From Novosphingobium sp. Rr 2-17 (GTDB taxonomy: Bacteria > Pseudomonadota > Alphaproteobacteria > Sphingomonadales > Sphingomonadaceae), in the NCBI RefSeq assembly GCF_000272475.1, contig NZ_AKFJ01000011.1:1-64000 (forward strand): a DNA stretch of 64,000 nucleotides, in the 5' to 3' direction. This document shows, in pieces, positions 36,000 through 45,095 of this stretch. Numbering within the stretch: position 1 is the first letter of the stretch; each line of letters opens with the position of its first letter. The position numbers were made by a program, and so were the translations under genes. Below the pieces are notes generated by a model, which did not search any database, had not been told where the DNA came from, and worked only from the letters and a program-made list of their open reading frames with translations.

Positions 36000-37406
36000 A
36001 TGACCAATACGCGCACCCTTTACGAAAAGCTGTGGGACAGCCACGTCATCGCCGATATGCCCGGCGGCGCCAGCCTGATCTACATCGATCGCCACATCGT
36101 CCACGAAGTCTCCAGCCCGCAGGCCTTCGTCGCATTGCGCGAAAGCGGGCGGCGGTTGCGACGGCCTGACACGCACCTGAGCGTTGCCGACCATGCGGTC
36201 CCCACGCGCGTGCGCGGCGGTGAAATTCCCGACCCGCAGGCGCGTGCGCAAGTGGCCGAACTGGAAGACAACGTCGCCGAGTTCGGCATGCCTTACGCAG
36301 GCCTCGAAAGCGCCGAGCAAGGCATCGTCCACGTCATCGGGCCGGAAACTGGCTTTACGCTGCCCGGCACCACCATCGTGTGCGGAGACAGTCACACCAC
36401 CACTCATGGCGCGTTCGGCGCGCTGGCTTTCGGGATCGGCGCCAGCGAACTGGGCACGGTGATGGCAGCACAAGCCCTGCCGCAAGCCAAGGCGCGGACG
36501 ATGAAGGTCGAACTAGTGGGTGAGCGGCATCGGCTGGTCAGCGCCAAAGACATCGCGCTAGCCCTCATCGCCCGCATCGGTGCGAACGGCGCGGTCGGCC
36601 ACGCGATCGAATATGTCGGAACCGCCGTGTCCGCGATGTCGATGGCCGAACGCATGACCTTGTGCAACATGACCATCGAGGCCGGAAGCCGCATCGGCCT
36701 GGTCGCGCCTGACGAAGTGACCTTCGCCTACCTCAATGGCCGCCGCCTCGCCCCCAATGGCCCGCAATGGACCGCCGCGAAGGCGTATTGGCGCACTCTC
36801 GCCAGCGACCCCGGCGCGGCTTACGACCAGACTGTCACCCTGGAACTTGCTCAGATCGCGCCGCAGGTAAGCTGGGGCACGAGTCCGAACCAGACCCTGC
36901 CGATCGGCGCGGCGGTTCCCGATCCAGCCACCATCGCCGATGCCTCGCAGCGACGAGAGGCGGAAAAGGCGATCGCCTACATGGGCCTCACACCCGGCCA
37001 ACCGCTTACCAGCGTCGCCGTGGATACCGTCTTCATCGGATCATGCACTAATGGCCGGATCGAAGATCTGCGCGCTGCCGCCGGTATCGTGCAAGGGCGC
37101 AAGGTCGCCACTGGTGTGCGCGCCATCGTCGTCCCCGGCTCCACCGCGACGCGCGCCGCTGCCGAAGCCGAAGGGCTGGACCGCGTGTTCCTCGACGCCG
37201 GATTCGAATGGCGCTTTGCCGGCTGCTCGATGTGCGTGGCGATGAATGACGACCGTCTCTCGCCCGGCGAGCGCTGTGCCAGCACGTCCAACCGCAACTT
37301 CGAAGGGCGCCAAGGCCCCGGCGGACGCACCCACTTGATGAGCCCGGCGATGGCCGCCGCTGCCGCCGTGACCGGCCATCTTGCCGACGTCAGGGAGTTC
37401 GCCTGA
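36000..37406 (+). CDS. Aconitase-type hydratase large subunit 2 (LeuC-like)
   Basis: 468 aa. The start is ATG 36000 ([15 protein letters not shown]), aligned with LeuC N-termini; upstream codons in frame are not conserved. Iron-sulfur cysteines occur in [12 protein letters not shown] and GCSMCVAMN, followed by the ordinary isopropylmalate-dehydratase segment [18 protein letters not shown]. It is thus closer to classical LeuC than copy 1. No leucine-pathway gene is nearby, and it sits between an exported hydrolase and an isochorismatase-family amidase, so a catabolic hydratase acting on a substituted maleate/malate is more likely. Confidence 0.88.
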   Translation: MTNTRTLYEKLWDSHVIADMPGGASLIYIDRHIVHEVSSPQAFVALRESGRRLRRPDTHLSVADHAVPTRVRGGEIPDPQARAQVAELEDNVAEFGMPYAGLESAEQGIVHVIGPETGFTLPGTTIVCGDSHTTTHGAFGALAFGIGASELGTVMAAQALPQAKARTMKVELVGERHRLVSAKDIALALIARIGANGAVGHAIEYVGTAVSAMSMAERMTLCNMTIEAGSRIGLVAPDEVTFAYLNGRRLAPNGPQWTAAKAYWRTLASDPGAAYDQTVTLELAQIAPQVSWGTSPNQTLPIGAAVPDPATIADASQRREAEKAIAYMGLTPGQPLTSVAVDTVFIGSCTNGRIEDLRAAAGIVQGRKVATGVRAIVVPGSTATRAAAEAEGLDRVFLDAGFEWRFAGCSMCVAMNDDRLSPGERCASTSNRNFEGRQGPGGRTHLMSPAMAAAAAVTGHLADVREFA

Positions 37407-38020
37407 TGCCCGCGCAGCCGTTTATTACCGTTTCGGGCCTTGCCGCCGCCATGCGCGAGGAGAACATCGACACCGACATCATCTTTCCCGCGCGCTTCCT
37501 GCTCATCACCGCGCGGGCCGGCCTTGGCCGTTACGCCTTCCACGATCGCCGCTTCAATGCGCAAGGCCGCGAAGTGCCGGGCTACGTGCTCAATCGGCCT
37601 GGTTACGCCGCCCCGCCCGTGATCGTCGCGGGTGCGAACTTCGGGTCCGGGTCCAGCCGCGAACAAGCGGTGTGGGCCTTGGTGGGTCTGGGCACCCGCG
37701 CGGTCATCGCATCGAGCTTTGGCGAGATCTTTTTTTCCAACTGCCTGCGCAATGGCGTGGTGCCGATCCGTTTGCCCGAGGCCGATGTCGCGGTGTTGAT
37801 GGATGCCGCCGAGGCGGGTGCCGCGTTCACCGTCGATCTGGAAGCGCAGGAATTGCGCGTCGAGGGGCAGCCCATTCGCAAGTTCGTGATCGCACCTGAG
37901 CGTCGCCTCGCCATGCTCAACGGCTGGGACGAAACCGACCAGATCCTCAACCAGTACAGCGACGACATCGCCAGCTTTGAGCAAGGCCAGCGGGCCGTGC
38001 AGCCCTGGCTCTACGTGTAA
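37406..38020 (+). CDS. Aconitase-type hydratase small subunit 2 (LeuD-like)
   Basis: 204-aa small subunit coupled to the preceding large subunit (TGATG overlap). NIDTDIIFPARFLLITARAG and NFGSGSSREQAVWALVGLG mark the family; the Cys usual after NFG (NFGCGSSREH) is Ser here and the following His is Gln. The remainder (ASSFGEIFFSNCLRNGVVPI) is ordinary. Differences from copy 1 in the recognition loop suggest that the two hydratases handle different acids. Confidence 0.87.
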   Translation: MPAQPFITVSGLAAAMREENIDTDIIFPARFLLITARAGLGRYAFHDRRFNAQGREVPGYVLNRPGYAAPPVIVAGANFGSGSSREQAVWALVGLGTRAVIASSFGEIFFSNCLRNGVVPIRLPEADVAVLMDAAEAGAAFTVDLEAQELRVEGQPIRKFVIAPERRLAMLNGWDETDQILNQYSDDIASFEQGQRAVQPWLYV

Positions 38021-38031
38021 GGAATCGACGC

Positions 38032-38667
38032 ATGAGCACCGAGGAAGAACTGCTGGCGAACTACAAGAAGGCCTATGACAACCGCGTGGGCTTCGGCACG
38101 CGCCCCGCATTGCTGCTGATCGACTTCTGCCAGGCTTACTTCGAGCCGGGCAACGCGCTCTACGCCGAAGTGGACGACGCCATCGCCTCAGCCCTGCGTT
38201 TGCGCACGGCAGCGCGGGCGGCGGGCGTGCCGGTGATCCTGACTAATGTGGTCTATCACCCCTCCGGCATCGACGGTGGCCGCTTTTTTGAAAAGGCGAT
38301 GCCGCTCAAGAACTTCCTCAGAGGTAGCCCGATGGGCGCCTGGGGACCGGGGCTGGCGCCGTTCGACGACGAGTTGGTGATCTCCAAGCAGTACCCCAGC
38401 GCTTTCTTCGGCACCTCGCTCGCCTCGACTTTGACGGCCGCGGGGATCGACAGCGTGATCCTGACCGGCCTCACCACATCGGGCTGCATCCGTGCCAGTT
38501 GCATCGATTCGATGTCCCACGGCTTCAAGACCGCTGTTGTCGCAGAAGCCTGCGGCGACCGCCACGCCGCCCCGCACGACGCGAACTTGTTCGACATGAA
38601 TGCCAAGTACGCCGATGTCGTCAGCGAAGCGGAGACGATCGCGTTTCTGGAGGGTTTGCGAGTATAG
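38032..38667 (+). CDS. Isochorismatase-family amidohydrolase (maleamate / N-carbamoylsarcosine amidase type)
   Basis: 211-aa cysteine hydrolase. The catalytic triad is visible as Asp in LLIDFCQAYFEPG, Lys in ISKQYPSAFFGT and Cys in TGLTTSGCIRASCIDS. The PSAFFGT and FFEKAMP segments resemble N-carbamoylsarcosine amidase and maleamate amidase (NicF). It removes ammonia from a half-amide. Placement 11 bases after leuD copy 2 suggests that it delivers the diacid to the hydratase. It completes the operon hydrolase-leuC-leuD-amidase. Confidence 0.9.
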   Translation: MSTEEELLANYKKAYDNRVGFGTRPALLLIDFCQAYFEPGNALYAEVDDAIASALRLRTAARAAGVPVILTNVVYHPSGIDGGRFFEKAMPLKNFLRGSPMGAWGPGLAPFDDELVISKQYPSAFFGTSLASTLTAAGIDSVILTGLTTSGCIRASCIDSMSHGFKTAVVAEACGDRHAAPHDANLFDMNAKYADVVSEAETIAFLEGLRV

Positions 38668-38674
38668 TCTTAGG

Positions 38675-39430
38675 TAGATGAGGCCAGTTCGAGCACCTCG
38701 AACCGCGCGCCCCAAGTCGTTGTTGCGCAGCTCGCGCGCACGGAGCCGTGCGGCGCCCACTCAAAACGCAACTCCTGGCTCTGCATGCAGCCGGCAGTCG
38801 AAGGCGATGATTTCCACCGAGCATTCCTTCCGTCCGTGCGGGTGGTAGATGCCGATCCGCATGTCGATTTGAGTGGCAAGGCCCAGTGGCAAGCCCATGC
38901 AGTTTTCACCGTCGGCACGGCTCGCTGTGCCGCGCGTCTCCTGAACCAGGGCCCAAGTCTAGACCATCGACAAACACCTTTCGCGCCGCATCGAAGTCGG
39001 CCACGACTTGGGTGGAATTGAACACCCATGAGGCCGGACCGGAGATCGCCTCGTACGCGGCCGGCGGCGGATGGACACGTTCCATCAGCGCGATGCACAA
39101 GCCATCGGCATCTTTTCCACCACCTCGCGCACGGCCAGCGGGCCGAAACCTCAGTCGATCACTGGCGCGGGGCTGACTAAACCCGCCGCGCCGAACGCGC
39201 CATGCAGCGGGTCGATGTCCTGCAGCGCACGGATGTTGATGTCGAAGATGCCGCCGGTGTCCCACGCTTGTCTGCCATCGCGCATCGGTGGGGGCGGCGG
39301 GCCATCCAGCGCATATCAGACGGATGACGCCGCGCTGGGCGGCCTCGGCTAGTCCCAGCAAGGCCAGCGCTTTCGGCGCAGTGATCCGCCCTGCGGTCAC
39401 GCGGGCCGTGCTGGTGGTCTTAGCCCATCC
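38675..39430 (-). pseudogene. VOC-family (glyoxalase/epimerase-like) pseudogene
   Basis: Pieces of one VOC-type protein occur in different minus-strand frames. WDTGGIFDINIRALQDIDPL and GAFGAAGLVSPAPVID occur around 39150-39260, followed by TGA where Trp is expected, then GFGPLAVREVV. DADGLCIALMERVHPPPAAY and VVADFDAARKVFVDGL lie at about 38960-39115, and MGLPLGLATQIDMRIGIYHP with KECSVEIIAFDC at about 38800-38910. At least three frameshifts and one in-frame stop are needed to join them, so the gene is dead. It lies between the amidase (+) and the SDR (+) genes. Confidence 0.72.
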
Positions 39431-39450
39431 CGTGGGTTGGAAACTGCAAC

Positions 39451-40233
39451 ATGGATGACACACACCAAGCCCCCCTTCGATCCGGTCGCCTGCGTGGCCG
39501 TACTGCCCTTATCACCGGCGCTGGCTTGGGCATCGGGCGCGCCTGCGCCTTGCGCTTTGCGCAGGAAGGCGCGCGACTGGTGCTAGTCGATCTCGCCGAG
39601 GAGCGGCTTGCCGAAACCAGGGCCATGCTGCCGTCCGACACTACTGCGTCATGCCACACAGTGAATGTCACCGAAGAAACCCAAGTGGCTGATCTTGCGG
39701 CTGTAATCGGCGACCTCGACATCCTCGTCAACAACGTGGGGGGCGGTCGACCCGGCCGCATCTGGGATCTCTCGGTTGAGGATTGGGACCATACAATGCG
39801 CCTCAGCCTTCGCTCGATGTTCCTGTGCACCCGCGCCTTCCTGCCGGGGATGATAGAGCGCGGATACGGGCGGATCGTGTGCATGTCGTCAGGCGCTCGC
39901 AATGGGACGGTATGGAATGCGTTACATATGGGCGCCTGCGCCTATTCCACGGCCAAAGCCGGAGTCATCGGCTTCGTGCGCGATCTGGCGATCGAGTTGC
40001 AGGACGCCAGCGTTACGATAAACGCCGTCGCGCCCGGGCCGATCGATACCGAACTGGCCGGGCCATTTCTACGGGCAATGGAAGAAAAAAGCCTTCCGTA
40101 CAGCCCCTTCCGCACCGTTCCCATGCGCCGACTGGGCACTCCTGCGGAAGTTGCCGACGCCGTGCTTTACCTTGCGTCGGACGAGGCCAGTTACGTCACT
40201 GGCACCACGCTCGACGTCGCTGGCGGGCGCTAG
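39451..40233 (+). CDS. Short-chain dehydrogenase/reductase
   Basis: 260-aa classical SDR. The nucleotide motif TGAGLGIG, NNVGGG, catalytic Ser in VCMSSGAR and YSTAK (Tyr-x3-Lys) are in order, and APGPIDTELA and YVTGTTLDVAGG end the protein. It oxidises or reduces a hydroxyl or keto group with NAD(P). It stands alone after a pseudogene and ahead of TBDR4, with no operator-like site in its own upstream region, so its membership of the cluster's pathway is uncertain. Confidence 0.92.
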   Translation: MDDTHQAPLRSGRLRGRTALITGAGLGIGRACALRFAQEGARLVLVDLAEERLAETRAMLPSDTTASCHTVNVTEETQVADLAAVIGDLDILVNNVGGGRPGRIWDLSVEDWDHTMRLSLRSMFLCTRAFLPGMIERGYGRIVCMSSGARNGTVWNALHMGACAYSTAKAGVIGFVRDLAIELQDASVTINAVAPGPIDTELAGPFLRAMEEKSLPYSPFRTVPMRRLGTPAEVADAVLYLASDEASYVTGTTLDVAGGR

Positions 40234-40270
40234 GCAGGCCTGCACGCACAGACGCAAGTGCCCGTGTGAC

Positions 40271-40286
40271 ATCCGACAGGCGAATA
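40271..40286 (+). promoter_or_regulatory. Operator-like site B (ATCCG-ACAGG-CGAATA)
   Basis: One base in the right half differs from site C. It lies about 250 bases before the TBDR4 start, farther than the other sites, in an otherwise AT-rich 300-base promoter region (40234-40533). Confidence 0.4.
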
Positions 40287-40533
40287 CCGTGCAATTCAGA
40301 CGTCATAATTCGTAATATTGCGTCAAGTTTGCGTCGGGATCAGCGAATAGATCAAACAACGGAGTATTCCGCAGGGCGGAGTAGCCCAAATGATCATGCT
40401 CGTCATGTCCAAAAGAATACCAATATAGCTAAAGAGCTCCGTAAATTCCTTAAATAACAAAATAAATAAGCAGGACGGAATGCAATCATGGACTTTCGTA
40501 AAGCGAGAGGCCGATCAGCATTGAGGGATAATC

Positions 40534-43023
40534 ATGACAGGGCAGTATCGAACCATTCGCAGCGCCTCGGCGCTTTCAATCCTGGCTCTCGCTGCCGGCA
40601 TTGCCGCGCCCGCGCTGGCGCAGAACGCTGAGACCGAAGGCAACGTAGGCGGCGACATCATCGTGACCGCTCGTAAGACCGGTGAAAACATCCTGCGCAC
40701 GCCGGTTACGGTAACGGCGTTGACGTCCGAAGCCCTCGATGCGCGCGGCATCGTCGCTATGACCGATCTTGCCGCTTCCACGCCGGGCATCAACATCAAC
40801 AACAGCTCGTCCGGCCACGCGGATCGCTCGTTCCAGCAAGTCATCCTGCGCGGTATGGCCCCGTCCACGACGCTTGCCACGACGACTTCGATGTTCATCG
40901 ACGGTGTCGCCGTGTCGTCCCCCTCGCAGCTCAACGCGGTCAGCGATCCAGAGCGGGTCGAGATCATCAAAGGCCCGCAAAGCGCCTACTTTGGCCGCAA
41001 CACCTTCGCTGGCGCGATCAACGTGGTCAACAAGGTGCCTGGCAATGACTGGAAGGGCCAGATGCTCGGCATGGTCGGCACGCGTGACAACTGGCGCCTG
41101 CGCGGCTCTGTCGAAGGCCCGATCATAGAGGACCTGATCGCATTTCGCGTAAACGGCGAGAAGTATTCCAAAGGCGGCTCGTACACGAACTACGATGGCC
41201 AGAGGCTCGGCGACCAGTCTACGACTGTCGGCAGCATCATGTTCGCGATCACGCCTTCGGCTGACGTCAAGATCAAGCTGTTCGGCATGATGAGCGAGGA
41301 CAAGGACGGTCCTTCGGCACAGACGCGCATCTACGCGTACGATGCGAAGACCGCCAGCGGCCAGACAGTGGTAAAGGGCCAGTCCAACTGCACCCTGAGC
41401 GGCGACACGCGCGGTGTGCTAGGCGCCGATGGCAAACCTGCGGGTACGGCAGTTCAGAACAACTATTTCTGCGGCACCATCGGCTCGTCGGTCAACCCGG
41501 TAACCGCCAACGTCACTAACACCGATTTCATCCGACAATTCCTGGCGATCGGAACCAATCGCGTCGTATCGCCGGAAGATGGCGTCGACGGCTACGGCCT
41601 TAGGCGCAAGACCCAGCATGTTCACGGAACGATGGATTGGGACATCGCTGATGGCCTGACGGCTTCGGTACTGGCAGGCTACAACAAGGAAACGTGGTCG
41701 ACGCTGATCGATCTGGACGGCTACGATACGACTGCCTACACCGGCTCGACTTATGGCGAAGGGTACTTCAATTATCCTTACCTGATCGAACGCAAGATCG
41801 AGGATTTCTCGGTTGAGGGGCGTCTTTCCTACAAGCGCGGTCCTTTCCGTGGTGTGGCCGGCGTCAGCTACCTCAGCGCCGACCAGTACCAGGGCCTGGG
41901 CGGTGGTTCCGGGAAACTAACTTCCGCGAACCTGAGCGGCGGTGGCCTTAGCCGCAACAAGACGACCGGCATGTTCTTCGGCCTGACCTACGATGTTACC
42001 AGCACGCTTTCGGCCAGCGTGGAGGGTCGTTATCAGATCGACCAGTTGCAGGCCTTCGCGGGCGCCAGCGGCCTCAACAACCTTTCAAGTGCCTACATTC
42101 CGGCGGGCTTTTATTCAGCCGGTACGTTGTTGGCGAGCTCCAAGTACAAGAACTTCACCCCGCGCGTGATCGTTAATTGGCAGATCAACCCGGATACGAT
42201 GGTCTACGCATCATGGTCTAAGGGCGTAAACCCGGCGCAGTTCAACACTAGCATCCTTTCGAACGTGGACTCGGTGCAGAAGGCCTCACTCGAAGCCGGT
42301 GGCCAGTTGGCAATCGAACCGGAAAAGGTGACGAATTACGAAATCGGTCTGAAGGGCCGCATCGGATCGACATTCCGCTACGCTTTCGCGACGTATTACG
42401 CGCAGTGGACGAACCAGATCAACAACGTCCTCATCGTTGCGCCTGATGCGACGCAGAGCACGGGCTACAGCTTCGTCAACGCTGCAGCCAATACCGGCAA
42501 GGTCGATCTGTATGGCCTCGAAGGTGACGTGAGCTGGCGTCCCACGGACTTCCTGACGATCGAGGCTGCCGGTGCGATCACGGGATCGGACATCAAGGAG
42601 TTCAGCAGCACTGCCGTCAGCGCGCTGACCGGCGTCTACGACTTCTCCGGCAAGGAGATGAAGAATACCTCGAAGTATTCGGCCAACGTCGGCGTCACCG
42701 TCGGTACCGACATCGCCGGATGGGATCGCGGCCGTTGGTTCGTGCGCGGCGACTGGAACTTCAAGTCGGGCCAGTGGACCAACGAAGCCAACATCGCCCG
42801 GACGCCGGACATCCACATGTTCAACGCCCGCGCAGGCATCAGCCACGGCAACATCAGCCTCGAAGCGTTCGTGACCAACATCTTCAATAACAAGAAGCCG
42901 ATCAGCGTTTCGGACAACTACTTGTTCACGCCGAACTTCCAGTACACGTCGCGCTACTCGGCGCTGCAGCTCGGTCTGCCCGATCTGCGCACCGCTGGCG
43001 TACAGGCGAAGATCTCGTTCTGA
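40534..43023 (+). CDS. TonB-dependent receptor (TBDR4), paralogue of TBDR3
   Basis: 829-aa outer-membrane transporter. The start is supported by TGAGGGA upstream and a signal peptide (ALSILALAAGIAAPALAQ). A TonB box DIIVTARK, a plug with SFQQVILRGMAPSTTLATTT and GPQSAYFGRNTFAGAINVVN, and the last residues VQAKISF are typical. It matches the receptor at 10653-13118 along its length, including barrel segments such as YASWSKGVNPAQFNT. The two flank most of the first half of the catabolic genes and may import related forms of one substrate. A strong terminator follows. Confidence 0.95.
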   Translation: MTGQYRTIRSASALSILALAAGIAAPALAQNAETEGNVGGDIIVTARKTGENILRTPVTVTALTSEALDARGIVAMTDLAASTPGININNSSSGHADRSFQQVILRGMAPSTTLATTTSMFIDGVAVSSPSQLNAVSDPERVEIIKGPQSAYFGRNTFAGAINVVNKVPGNDWKGQMLGMVGTRDNWRLRGSVEGPIIEDLIAFRVNGEKYSKGGSYTNYDGQRLGDQSTTVGSIMFAITPSADVKIKLFGMMSEDKDGPSAQTRIYAYDAKTASGQTVVKGQSNCTLSGDTRGVLGADGKPAGTAVQNNYFCGTIGSSVNPVTANVTNTDFIRQFLAIGTNRVVSPEDGVDGYGLRRKTQHVHGTMDWDIADGLTASVLAGYNKETWSTLIDLDGYDTTAYTGSTYGEGYFNYPYLIERKIEDFSVEGRLSYKRGPFRGVAGVSYLSADQYQGLGGGSGKLTSANLSGGGLSRNKTTGMFFGLTYDVTSTLSASVEGRYQIDQLQAFAGASGLNNLSSAYIPAGFYSAGTLLASSKYKNFTPRVIVNWQINPDTMVYASWSKGVNPAQFNTSILSNVDSVQKASLEAGGQLAIEPEKVTNYEIGLKGRIGSTFRYAFATYYAQWTNQINNVLIVAPDATQSTGYSFVNAAANTGKVDLYGLEGDVSWRPTDFLTIEAAGAITGSDIKEFSSTAVSALTGVYDFSGKEMKNTSKYSANVGVTVGTDIAGWDRGRWFVRGDWNFKSGQWTNEANIARTPDIHMFNARAGISHGNISLEAFVTNIFNNKKPISVSDNYLFTPNFQYTSRYSALQLGLPDLRTAGVQAKISF

Positions 43024-43053
43024 TAGCAGCTTAAATACCAGGTCCCAACGAGA

Positions 43054-43085
43054 AGGCCGGGCGCGAAAGCGTTCGGTCTTTTTCG
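43054..43085 (+). terminator. Rho-independent terminator of TBDR4
   Basis: AGGCCGGGCGC and GCGTTCGGTCT form an 11-bp stem (three wobble pairs) with a GAAA tetraloop, followed by TTTTTC, about 30 bases after the stop codon. Confidence 0.85.
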
Positions 43086-43171
43086 TTTCGTCTCGGCACG
43101 AGGCCGGCAAAGACCGTCGCACGCGACTTGCGTCACTCGGCTGATCTCGTGCTTTGCTCTTTAGGGTTTCG

Positions 43172-43193
43172 AAAGCGCCGCCGTGACCGGCGC
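43172..43193 (-). terminator. Possible terminator of the SUMF/oxidoreductase/MFS operon
   Basis: On the minus strand GCGCCG / CGGCGC pair over a 7-base loop and are followed by TTTC, eight bases beyond the SUMF-like stop codon. The stem is short, so the call is tentative. Confidence 0.4.
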
Positions 43194-43200
43194 GGTATGC

Positions 43201-44055
43201 TCAGTCCTGCGCCAATTCGCGTACCACCCGAAACCCCAGGTGATCGTTGCGTGCGCCAGGCGGGTCTCCGATGCGCTGGGAGAGCCGGATGCTCCAGCCC
43301 TGCAAGCTCCAACCGCCGCCGCGCACGTTGCGCAAGGTGCATGGTCCCGTAAACCAGGCCGAACCATCGGCAGGGGCCCCGATATAATCGTCGTGGTGGC
43401 AGTCCTGCACCCATTCCGCGACATTGCCGACGACGTCGTGCAAGCCAAAGCCATTCGGGCGATAGCTGCCCACCTGGCTGGTGCGGTCGTTATGATTGCC
43501 AAAACTTGCGTCTTCAGGGCGAAGAGCATTGCCCCATGGATACCAAGTCTGCACCCCACCTCGTGCGGCGTAGCTCCATTCGGCTTCGCTAGGCAGGCGA
43601 TAGCGCTGGCCAGTGTGGCGGCTCAGCCATTCGACATAGGCTTGCGCATCGGCGAAGTTGACGTTGATTACCGGGCGGCGGCCTCGGCCCCATCCGGCAT
43701 CATTGGGCTTGTACCCATTGCAACCGCCATCGGCGACGCAAGCGTCCCATTCATCGAACGTGACTTCGTAGCGGCTAACGGCATAGCGGTAGCCGATCGT
43801 TACCCGGTGGCGCGGGCTTTCCATGCGGTCGAACATCGGCAGCACGCCCAGCGCCTTGCGCTCGCGGGCGCTTGATCCCTCGATGAAGGTGCCCGGTGCG
43901 ATCACCACCATCTCCGGGCAATCGCGGCAGTCGGCAAAGGCAGCGCCGGTCCGTTTGGGCGGAAACGCTGGCTGCGTCGCCAGCACCTTAGGAGGGACAT
44001 AGCCGTTGGCCGGTGCGGACGCACCCGCTGCGGCCATGACCAGCAAGATGCTCAA
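43201..44055 (-). CDS. Exported SUMF1/EgtB/PvdO-family protein without the FGE cysteine
   Basis: About 284 aa. The start is probably TTG 44055, overlapping the upstream stop (TTGA) and giving a signal peptide (LSILLVMAAAGASA); ATG 44037 is an alternative. The domain is clear: FVVIAPGTFIEGSS-type opening, RHRVTIGYRYAVSRYEVTF, NVNFADAQAYVEWL, RLPSEAEWSYAARGG, NVAEWVQDC and GFRVVRE. Formylglycine-generating enzymes have a Cys in the RGGSWxC segment; here it reads NVRGGGWSLQGW, so sulfatase activation is unlikely. It is the last gene of a three-gene operon. Its role in the pathway is unknown. Confidence 0.82.
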   Translation of the reverse strand: MSILLVMAAAGASAPANGYVPPKVLATQPAFPPKRTGAAFADCRDCPEMVVIAPGTFIEGSSARERKALGVLPMFDRMESPRHRVTIGYRYAVSRYEVTFDEWDACVADGGCNGYKPNDAGWGRGRRPVINVNFADAQAYVEWLSRHTGQRYRLPSEAEWSYAARGGVQTWYPWGNALRPEDASFGNHNDRTSQVGSYRPNGFGLHDVVGNVAEWVQDCHHDDYIGAPADGSAWFTGPCTLRNVRGGGWSLQGWSIRLSQRIGDPPGARNDHLGFRVVRELAQD

Positions 44056-45095
44056 GCCGATTGGCCCGGCGGCGGCGGGTCGATCGCATCGGCGGCTGAA
44101 TTGGCCCGCGCCGAAGCCTTGACCCTGTCGATCAGCGTAATCAGCCGCGCCGCATCGTACCCGGTGGGGCAGCGATGCGCCTGTCCGCACACCGCAGCGG
44201 CAAACTCGCTGAGCTGATCGCGGAAGAAGTGGCCAAGCTTGCGCCCGCCCATCACGCGCGGATCGATTATCACGCCCTCTTCGGGTTCTACCAGAACGTC
44301 CCCGTTCCAGCGCAGAATCTCGCCGTGCTCGATTTCCAGCACGCCCTTGTCGAAGTGCAGCACCTTGCGGTCGAGCACCGAGGGCTGGTTGTACGAAATG
44401 TGAACGCTCGCCAGCCGCCGGCCAGGATAGGCCATCACGATCATCGCCTCGTCCTCGCCCTGCCAGCCAGACTGGTGACGCGCGGCCTCTGCGTGGACGC
44501 GCACAGGATCGTCCGCGCCCATCATGAGCTGCACGAAGTCCAGTGAATGCGGTGCGAACAAGGACAGGATCAGCCCGTCCTCGGCACTACGCTCGGCCCA
44601 CCAGGGCGCCTGCGGTCCGTCCCAGTGGACGCAGGAGGATACTTCGACGGCGCGCAAGGTGCCGAAACTCGCCCAATTGTCCGTGATGTAGCGCACCGCC
44701 GCGTTGTGGCGGAACGTGTGCCCGGCCGCGAGCACCAGCGAACGCGCCTCAGCCTCGCGCGCGAGTTCAACGGCCTCGGCGCCCGTCTCCGCTACCGGCT
44801 TTTCCACCAGCACGTGCTTGCCCGCGCGCAATGCGGCCAGCGACTGCGCGGCGTGCAGCGCGTTAGGCGTGGCGATCAGCACGGCTTCCACCTCAGGCAG
44901 CGCCAACGCTTGCTCTGCCGTGTCGAACGCTTGCGCGCCAAACGGCACGGCGGCGGCGCGTGCCTGCGCAATGTCGCGATCGACGGTGGCGACCACGCGG
45001 ATGTCTTGAGGCAGTGCCTGGGCGGCGGCAAAGTGCGCCGCCGAAATGCGTCCGCAACCGATCACGGCCAGGCCGATGGGAGAGGTCTCAGGCAT
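44052..45095 (-). CDS. Gfo/Idh/MocA-family oxidoreductase
   Basis: 347-aa NAD(P)-dependent dehydrogenase. The start is ATG 45095, eight bases inside the end of the MFS gene. The N-terminal Rossmann fold GLAVIGCGRISAAHFAAA and the family signature EKPVAETGAEA with catalytic Lys (HVLVEKPVA) are present; the C-terminal substrate domain includes GHTFRHNAAVRYI. Members act on sugars, inositols or other hydroxylated rings, but some reduce or remove groups from aromatic rings and bilins (biliverdin reductase belongs here). It is flanked in the operon by a transporter and an SUMF-like protein. Confidence 0.9.
   Translation of the reverse strand: MPETSPIGLAVIGCGRISAAHFAAAQALPQDIRVVATVDRDIAQARAAAVPFGAQAFDTAEQALALPEVEAVLIATPNALHAAQSLAALRAGKHVLVEKPVAETGAEAVELAREAEARSLVLAAGHTFRHNAAVRYITDNWASFGTLRAVEVSSCVHWDGPQAPWWAERSAEDGLILSLFAPHSLDFVQLMMGADDPVRVHAEAARHQSGWQGEDEAMIVMAYPGRRLASVHISYNQPSVLDRKVLHFDKGVLEIEHGEILRWNGDVLVEPEEGVIIDPRVMGGRKLGHFFRDQLSEFAAAVCGQAHRCPTGYDAARLITLIDRVKASARANSAADAIDPPPPGQSA

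Noticed and set aside
18741..38667. A classical aerobic nicotinate (nic) cluster, suggested by NicC-, NicE- and NicF-like genes
   Set aside because: No 2,5-dihydroxypyridine dioxygenase (NicX) or molybdenum nicotinate hydroxylase is present, and the isomerase-like protein lacks the cysteines. Only a general similarity remains.
43201..44055. Formylglycine-generating enzyme for a sulfatase
   Set aside because: The active-site cysteine segment is missing and no sulfatase gene is in the window.
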